Shown here one piece after another: positions 58,101 through 64,000 of a stretch of 64,000 bases of DNA. The position numbers and the translations under genes are program-made. Origin of the DNA: Aptenodytes patagonicus. Lineage: Eukaryota > Chordata > Aves > Sphenisciformes > Spheniscidae. The notes under the pieces are model-generated. The model was given only the letters and a program-made list of their open reading frames with translations, did not search any database and was not told the origin of the DNA. Within the stretch, counting starts at the first letter, position 1. Every line of letters begins with the position of its first letter. The DNA is taken from positions 43,354,746 through 43,418,745 of the forward strand of contig NC_134951.1 in the NCBI RefSeq assembly GCF_965638725.1, given 5' to 3'.

Positions 58101-58839
58101 TATAAATGCCCCTCATAAGATGAAGCCAAGCATGAATTCTTACTGGATGTCTTTAGGTGCAGTATTTTATGACTTCTACGAAGTTGGAGGATAACCTTTC
58201 TTGTTTCTTCCTTGTTGCAAGCCTTTCTACTAGCATTCTGAGGTGTGCAGGGAACATCCTTGCTGTAGCATGTTAACGTATATTTTATACTAGGCTATGC
58301 CTTTACTGCACTTTTAAAACTTGACTTTTGTTATGTAGGCATGGCTTGTATGTGATCTTAGTAATGTGCTTTTGCTGTCTTATATACCGTACATATTTTA
58401 TTGAAGTTTGACAAGAATTAGGACAGTCAACTTCTAATTTTGAATCAGAGAAAAGGGTTTGTTACCCTCTGAGAAGAATGTTAGTAACTTTAAGTCTCAG
58501 AACAGTCAGGAGGTATAAAAAAAGTGTTGGAAACATTTAATTAGTATGTGAAGCCTGTACTTCTCAGGAAAAGGCTGTATAGTGGTATGTTACTGGTAGC
58601 TCTTTTGCCTGATTGGGTCTTGATATTGTTTCATTTCATTGGTTTTCTAGAAATCTTTCAGCATCTTCCTGCACTCAAAGATAGTTCAACTTTGCAACAG
58701 TGTAGTGCCAGGTAAATTGTTTGGTGTTCTGCTGCACAAAACTTAAATAACAAATATTTGTGTGAATAAAAGGAACTTTTTATTTTAGAGGTTTTTTCAG
58801 TGGATGAAAAACAAATAAGCAATGCCTTTTATTTCCTAG
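55161..58839 (+). other. PM20D2: PM20D2 intron 2
   Basis: A 3.7 kb AT-rich intron. An 82-codon minus-strand frame at 55615-55863 (MASWQKKKLSEG...) lies inside it. The frame could be part of an old, diverged retroelement, but no family was recognised. Confidence 0.85.
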
Positions 58840-58982
58840 TGTGACTGTGAAATACTATGGAAAAGCTTCTCATGCTGCTGCTTATCCTTGGGAAGGAGTT
58901 AATGCATTAGATGCTGCTGTTCTTGCATACAACAATCTGTCTGTTTTAAGACAGCAAATGAAACCGACCTGGAGAGTTCATG
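58840..58982 (+). CDS. PM20D2: PM20D2 exon 3
   Basis: The acceptor atttcctag is followed by T that completes Asp, then [39 protein letters not shown] and MKPTWRVH. This is the start of the M20 dimerisation (lid) domain, including its conserved KASHAAxxPWEG. The exon ends in one base of a Gly codon with a gtgaga donor. Compared with human only a few positions differ. Reading on past the donor gives a stop within about 15 codons. Confidence 0.95.
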
Positions 58983-61900
58983 GTGAGATCTTCATTAAAT
59001 CTAATGTCTGGCAAGTAAGAGTTTAGGCTGTTAAAATACTAACTTACAAAATCCCACAATTTAAAATACTGCATTATTGCACTAAATTAGTATAGTCACT
59101 TCAAATACTATGAAATAGCACCATTTCATTTAAATAGTTTGTCTGTAATCTTTAAAATCATGTCAGTGTCCAGAACTAACTTCTGAAAATAGGCTTATGG
59201 GTCAGATTCAAAAAAGGACACTGGCACATAGGTAGAGCCTAGACAAATTTTAAGTCTTTGCACTTGAAGTTGCAGTTCAGAAAGAAAGAGTTCTAAGTTT
59301 ATTTTGGTACATGGCCTTGAATTCCTTAAAGTTAATGTACGTGGTTTTAGGTGTAAGATTAAATGCTTCTGAAAAATGAAGTATTACTTACTGCATCGTT
59401 TTTGTAGTAGACATTCCATGGAAGAGTGTAGTGGTCTAGAGTGACTGAAGTTTATTTGCTGAAGTACAAAAAACAAGTGATGGCAGAAGCCTGTAGTTCT
59501 GGTTAGTAGCCCAATCAACTAGATGTGTGCTGGATTCTAATATTTAATATATAGTAGAACTTGAAGTAGAAAGGCCATTTTGCAATAAGACATATTAACC
59601 ATTAAGCTTGACTCATACTCCTTCAACATCATGCATTTCTTTTTGTTTCAGAAGTTGAGATGGAAGCTGCCCTTTAGCTATAAACCCAGGTTTCCCTTAT
59701 TACATCCAACGCAACTTTTTCCAAGTTGAAATTAAGAAACTTCGCCATTTCTACAGGACTTCTGAATGTAGAACTGTTTATTTGGAATACTTGTTAGGAG
59801 CTTAAAACACTTCCAGAAGTTCTGAGTAATGATCATTATATGCCTTGGCTGCTTGTGCTGTATAATATATGTGTGTATTTCTCTCCAGGATGTCTGGATG
59901 GAGTCTGGAAGCCCTAACCCTTTTGACTGTAGCTGAAGATGTTTGCAGTTCTGCTGTGCAGCATACCCAAATGAATTTCAGACAGTGGGCATAGCCTTAG
60001 CTCTCTATCCTATTGCTCTGTAGAAAACAAGGCACTTAATGATGAGTTTTGGTGTCTGAAACTCATGTGTTGCACATTTAAGATTGGAGGTGCATGAGTC
60101 TTTTATTGGATCTAAGCCTAAAACCCTAAATACTGCTTTCTTCATAGTTTCTAAAGGCTACATGGGTAATGTAGGCAAAAAACTAAGTATCTAAACAAGC
60201 CTCCTAGAGGTAACGCTTCCCAAACCACAGCAAAACTTAAGTTAGTGTGTTGATACAACTGCTGTCATAAACCTGGTTTTCAAACTGGAAATATATAAAA
60301 TACCTTTGGGAAACTATAAGCAGCCAGAATAAGATTTAATTTTAGGAATGCTTTCTTTACAACAGTGTGTTGGAGGTCTTGTGTTGCAGGCTTGCAGTAA
60401 CAGCCATGACTGACTTAAGTGATCCTAAAAGTCTTAGCGTTAACCCACTAACAAGAACTGAAATAGTTTCCATTATTTGAAGTCTAGAATTTCTAAGCAA
60501 TGTTTTATGTACTTGAACAATGTTGGTTTGAGTTTGTCTAATATTTGATAAGTTTTTCCTTGCTTATGAGTGGGGTAAATGTTGCCTCTTTGAAAAATAA
60601 GAATGTAGATTTTTTTTCTGTTCAAGAAATTGTATTAAACAGGCTGTAAAAAAAAAAAGTTCCATCTAGAAATGCTAGGGCAGGGTAAACCAGGTGCTAT
60701 TAGTAGTGTGTACTAATAAGATCTGCTGTCCAGTCCATATTACAGTTGCTTTGAAATGTAAGTGTATACATACTCTTGGACTCTATCCAGTTCCATTTAC
60801 AAATGTGTTGGAAGACAAATGAAAGCTCATTAAGCTACTTGTTCTGAGCAAACGTGTTATGATGTCATGCAAATTTGCACGATTACTTAGTTGCTGATTT
60901 GCTGGTTCCTTTTCTATGATGTCTGTCCCTCTCATCTGAGCTGTTCCTTTTGTTATGGCCTAGTACTGACAGTGGTTTAATTCAGCACTCTGTTTACTTT
61001 GACTGTATTGGAGACTGGAAAGGTTTTACTTGAGGGGGGAATTCATAGTCTTAATAGGTTTTCTGCACCAAAAGTAAAGATTCGTTGCCTGTTTGCATCC
61101 TGATAGTGCTGTCTTTTCAGGCTTCAGTGACACACGTCAGTAACTTTGTGCAGTGTTTCTATTTAAGGTAGATCGTTTCTCAGGTTCTACAGAAAACAAA
61201 TCTTATTCCACATATGTAAATTGAGGATAGGAGGCCGGGGAAACAAGCAGCCTGCTGAAAGCAACGAGCTGTTAATGCATTGAAATCTAATGTAGAATTG
61301 AGGTCTACAATGTTTTTTTGTTGAAATGTCTAAATATTAGTCTTTTATGGTAATGCCTCTGAGGCCATAATTGAAAACTATGTAGTTGTCACACGTTTCC
61401 TTGAGGGAACACTTTCAACTCAAACTTCACTCTTGAATAAAACTGTATGTATGTTATACACCCCAATATTCCTAAAGAATTAGTATGAGGAATCTAATGA
61501 ACTTTCTGTGCACTGCAACACACACATTACTCCAATATTCCTGAGAAATGCAACTTACTCAACTTCTCTCCAAGTTGGCAAAATAAGTTGGAAACATTGT
61601 AGTTGAGGAAACCTTTAAAAGTTGGAATCCAAGGTAGCCTTTATAACAAATTTTTTTCTTTTTCAATGGCAGCCAGATTGCGTTATGACTCTGCATTGAA
61701 TTTCAGGGGATTAATTACAAATGCTAGTTTGGCTTATCTTTAGGTTTATAACAGATAACCAAAGAATGCAATGAAATCGTGCTGAAAAACATGTACACAT
61801 TCCACTTAATCTGACGTGATTAAGAAACTTTGTCCACATACTGTATTTTTTACATTCTTTATGTATTTCATGCTCAGTTGATGTTTTGTTGTTTTTTTGT

Positions 61901-61996
61901 TTACATATTTAGCTCTTGAGCAAGGAGTTTCATGACAGGGCTGAAGATGAAGCATTTGTATTTAACACTGGTAACATGACTTTTCCCTTTCTGCAG
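58983..61996 (+). other. PM20D2: PM20D2 intron 3
   Basis: A 3.0 kb AT-rich intron with no recognised gene or repeat. Confidence 0.85.
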
Positions 61997-62151
61997 GTGT
62001 AATAAGAAATGGTGGCGTGAAACCTAACATCATTCCTTCTTACACTGAACTAGAATTTTACTTGCGTGCCCCTTCAATGAAAGATCTTTCTGTTCTGACA
62101 GAGAAGGTTGAGAACTGCTTCAAATCTGCAGCGCTGGCCACAGGATGCAAA
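61997..62151 (+). CDS. PM20D2: PM20D2 exon 4
   Basis: After a tttctgcag acceptor it completes Gly and reads [39 protein letters not shown], then [12 protein letters not shown]. The donor gtaaga follows in phase 0. These are residues up to 301 of a protein that is 436 residues long in human. The remaining exons (beginning around VEIKGGAHDYYN in human) were not found before the right edge. Confidence 0.94.
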
Positions 62152-62340
62152 GTAAGAATGTATTCATGGTCATGTTTCTATTACGCTGGAGAATAAGGTA
62201 GGCCAGAATAGGAAATTGAGGCTCACAGCATTTGTCTGCATGGTGTTTAGCTGAAAGAAATCAAAATGTCGATGATACTATTTGCTATTCTGTTGCTTTG
62301 TGTCCTGAAAGAAAGCTTTGTTTTATAAATAGAATGCTGT

Positions 62341-62535
62341 CACAGAATCACAGAATAATCTAGGTTGGGAGAGACCTCCAGAGGTCATCTAGTCTAATCC
62401 TCTGTTCAGAGCAGCACCAATTAGAGCAGATTGCTCAGTGCCATGTCGACTTCTGAGTATCTCCAAGGATGAAAGTCTGCAGCCTCTTTCAACAGTGTTC
62501 TACCCACCTCATGGTGAACGAGGCTTTTCCTGATG
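62341..62535 (-). mobile_element. CR1 LINE 3' end, minus strand
   Basis: Starts with the reverse-complement CR1 terminus TCACAGAATCACAGAATAAT, followed by CTAGGTTGGGAGAGACCTCC. It continues into the usual minus-strand 3' UTR text with GTATCTCCAAGGATGAAAGT. Confidence 0.88.
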
Positions 62536-62728
62536 TTTATACTGTGATGACAGAGTACTGGAACAGGTTGCCTGGAGAGATTGTGGTGTTTCCATCCTTG
62601 GAGATAGTAAAAAGCTGCATTGATACGGTCCTGGGCCACCAGCTCTAGGTGACCCTGCTTGAGCAGGGGAGTTGGAGAAGATGACCTCCAGAGGTGCTTT
62701 CCAACTTTAACCAACTTCTGTGATTTTG
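62536..62728 (+). mobile_element. CR1 LINE 3' end, plus strand
   Basis: GAGTACTGGAACAGGTTGCC, TCCATCCTTGGAGATA and GACCTCCAGAGGTGCTTTCC, ending CTTCTGTGATTTTG. It directly abuts the minus-strand copy on its left. Confidence 0.88.
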
Positions 62729-62744
62729 TTGTATCTAATAGGAA

Positions 62745-63420
62745 TTTCCTTTGTTGCCTCTCATCATATCACTGGGCATCTCTGAGAATTCTGGTTCTGT
62801 CTTTTCTCTACCCTCTCCATCTGGTAGCTGTAGACAGCTTAACCTTCTTTTCTGAAGGCTCAGCAAACCAAGTTCTTTCAGCCTTTCCTTGTATGTCATG
62901 TTCTCCAGCACCCTAATCATCTTCCCCTGGACTTGCTCCAGTCTTGAGTTCAGGAGCACAAAACTGAACACAATACATCAGATGTGGTCTCACAGGAGTT
63001 GTCTGCATCAATAATAAAGATACTAAAACAGTAATGGCACCAGTATTGATTGCAGATGGATGCTACAAGTAACAAGCAGCAATTTGGATTTTTGTGCCAC
63101 TGATCATAATACTTTGAGCCTGAATATCTTTTGTATCCACTGAGCCAGACCTGTCATGAAAAGCTAAGCTTGGTCATGCACCATCTGCTCTTCGGTGAAT
63201 CTATGCTGGATAGTCACAATCACCTTGTGATTCATGTGCCTGGACATGGGTCTTAGGAGGATTTATTTGCTCTATAATCTCCCCAGGAGCTTGAGGATAG
63301 GACGGTCTGACCAGTCTGTAATTTCCCAGATCCTCCTCCTAGCCCTTCAAGATGTATGTGAGCTTTAGCTCTTTTTCAGTGTGCAGGAGCATTGCTCTAT
63401 TTCCTTTGCCCCATTAAACA
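62745..63420 (-). mobile_element. CR1 LINE, pol-derived segment, minus strand
   Basis: The minus-strand frame at 62735-62971 reads SRLEQVQGKMIRVLENMTYK, then ERLKELGLLSLQKRRLSCL, matching the end of the CR1 ORF2 (reverse transcriptase) protein. Further right, the text (a short TCAGATGTGGTCTCACAGGA stretch and GACCAGTCTGTAATTTCCCA) matches upstream CR1 sequence. It is broken by stops. The right boundary is approximate. Confidence 0.8.
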
Positions 63421-64000
63421 GCAGGCTCATGTAGCAACCAAATGTGAAAAACAGTAATTTTTCAGTTAGCATTCTTATTTTTTTGCTTTTAGTATGTGGA
63501 AGTCTCTCCTGTAGCTGGTTCCAGCAATATGATTACCTTGCAATGTGTTGCTAAGATAGGTGGTTCTACCTGCTCTGTAGTTAGAGATCGATGGCTAATA
63601 CAGCTGTGAAAAGAATGTCTGTGCTCATCAGAACAAATAGGTATAGTGTATATGAATGTGAGCTAGTGAGTTTTAAGGTCTGTTTGAGGCATTAGGTGCT
63701 CTTTTCCTAGTATGGCCCCTCCACTGTAACTAGAAAAGGATTTCAGAAAGTGTACTTTATGCAGAATGAAAGTTAAGACCTCTTTTGAAACTTGACATTG
63801 GTACGATTTTTACATCTGTTTTCAAGCTTCTTGCCTGTGTGAAGTCATTTCATGAATGGGGCTGTAGTTATTGGAAGTGTTCTAAAGAAAAATAGTAAAC
63901 TAGAATTTGGTGAAAGACTGAATTGATTTCTATGTTGTTTAATAGTACCTGCAGTGGAAATCATTAGAAGCTGTTACAGGAAATGCTTACTATTTTTGGA

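Larger units (their letters stand above)
62152..64000 (+). other. PM20D2: PM20D2 intron 4 (partial)
   Basis: Sequence after the exon 4 donor to the right edge. Most of 62341-63420 is CR1-derived. I saw no downstream exon. Confidence 0.75.

Noticed and set aside
63493-63560. Possible PM20D2 exon 5 after a ttttgcttttag acceptor
   Set aside because: The translation (YVEVSPVAGSSNM) does not match the expected VEIKGGAHDYYN region of PM20D2.
63950-64000. Possible PM20D2 exon 5 start after acctgcag
   Set aside because: One frame begins VEI, as expected, but the following residues diverge at once from the family; judged chance.

Overview
This is nuclear DNA from a bird. Several copies of the avian CR1 retrotransposon lie in it, ending in short repeats of the ATTCTATG or ATTCTGTG type. 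There is one solo LTR of a kind common in bird genomes, gene starts sit in very GC-rich CpG islands, and the flanking DNA is AT-rich. The gene order RNGTT - PNRC1 - (SRSF12) - PM20D2 matches the human 6q15 block. The species cannot be fixed from this sequence.

Layout. Positions 1-10920 hold the 5' part of RNGTT (mRNA capping enzyme) on the minus strand: coding exon 1 (10857-10920) and exon 2 (3414-3523), split by a 7.3 kb intron. The rest of RNGTT lies beyond the left edge. Its CpG-island promoter covers about 10.4-11.4 kb. Positions 11.4-28.4 kb are gene-poor, with a solo LTR at 12201-12736 and simple repeats. At 29237-29881, minus strand, is an intact single-exon BORCS6 gene (lysosome-positioning BORC subunit); in human this gene is on 17p13.1. 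It is head-to-head with PNRC1 (plus strand, exons 30491-30919 and 31673-32113). Only 609 bp separate the two start codons, and this gap carries six same-orientation CCAAT boxes with strikingly regular 52-bp spacing. PNRC1 intron 1 holds extreme G and C runs and what looks like a second promoter.

Positions 32.8-54.2 kb are mostly non-coding, with CR1 copies at 37.0, 42.1-42.3 and 49.9-50.5 kb. At 40095-40380 on the minus strand, the place and orientation expected for SRSF12, is a frameshifted and stop-containing relic resembling the SRSF12 arginine/serine-rich tail. No RRM exon was recognised, so SRSF12 appears to be dead here. From 54472 to the right edge runs PM20D2 (plus strand) with four coding exons encoding 301 residues; the last third lies outside the window. 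Its promoter has two oppositely oriented ZNF143-type motifs and a TATA-like element. PM20D2 intron 4 contains three abutting CR1 pieces in alternating orientation.

The surviving genes are housekeeping-type: mRNA capping (RNGTT), lysosome positioning (BORCS6), nuclear-receptor coactivation and mRNA turnover (PNRC1) and dipeptide clean-up (PM20D2). No CRISPR array, operon, tRNA or rRNA gene was seen. I found no clearly new biological system. The most interesting points are the SRSF12 relic, the displaced BORCS6 and the phased CCAAT array.
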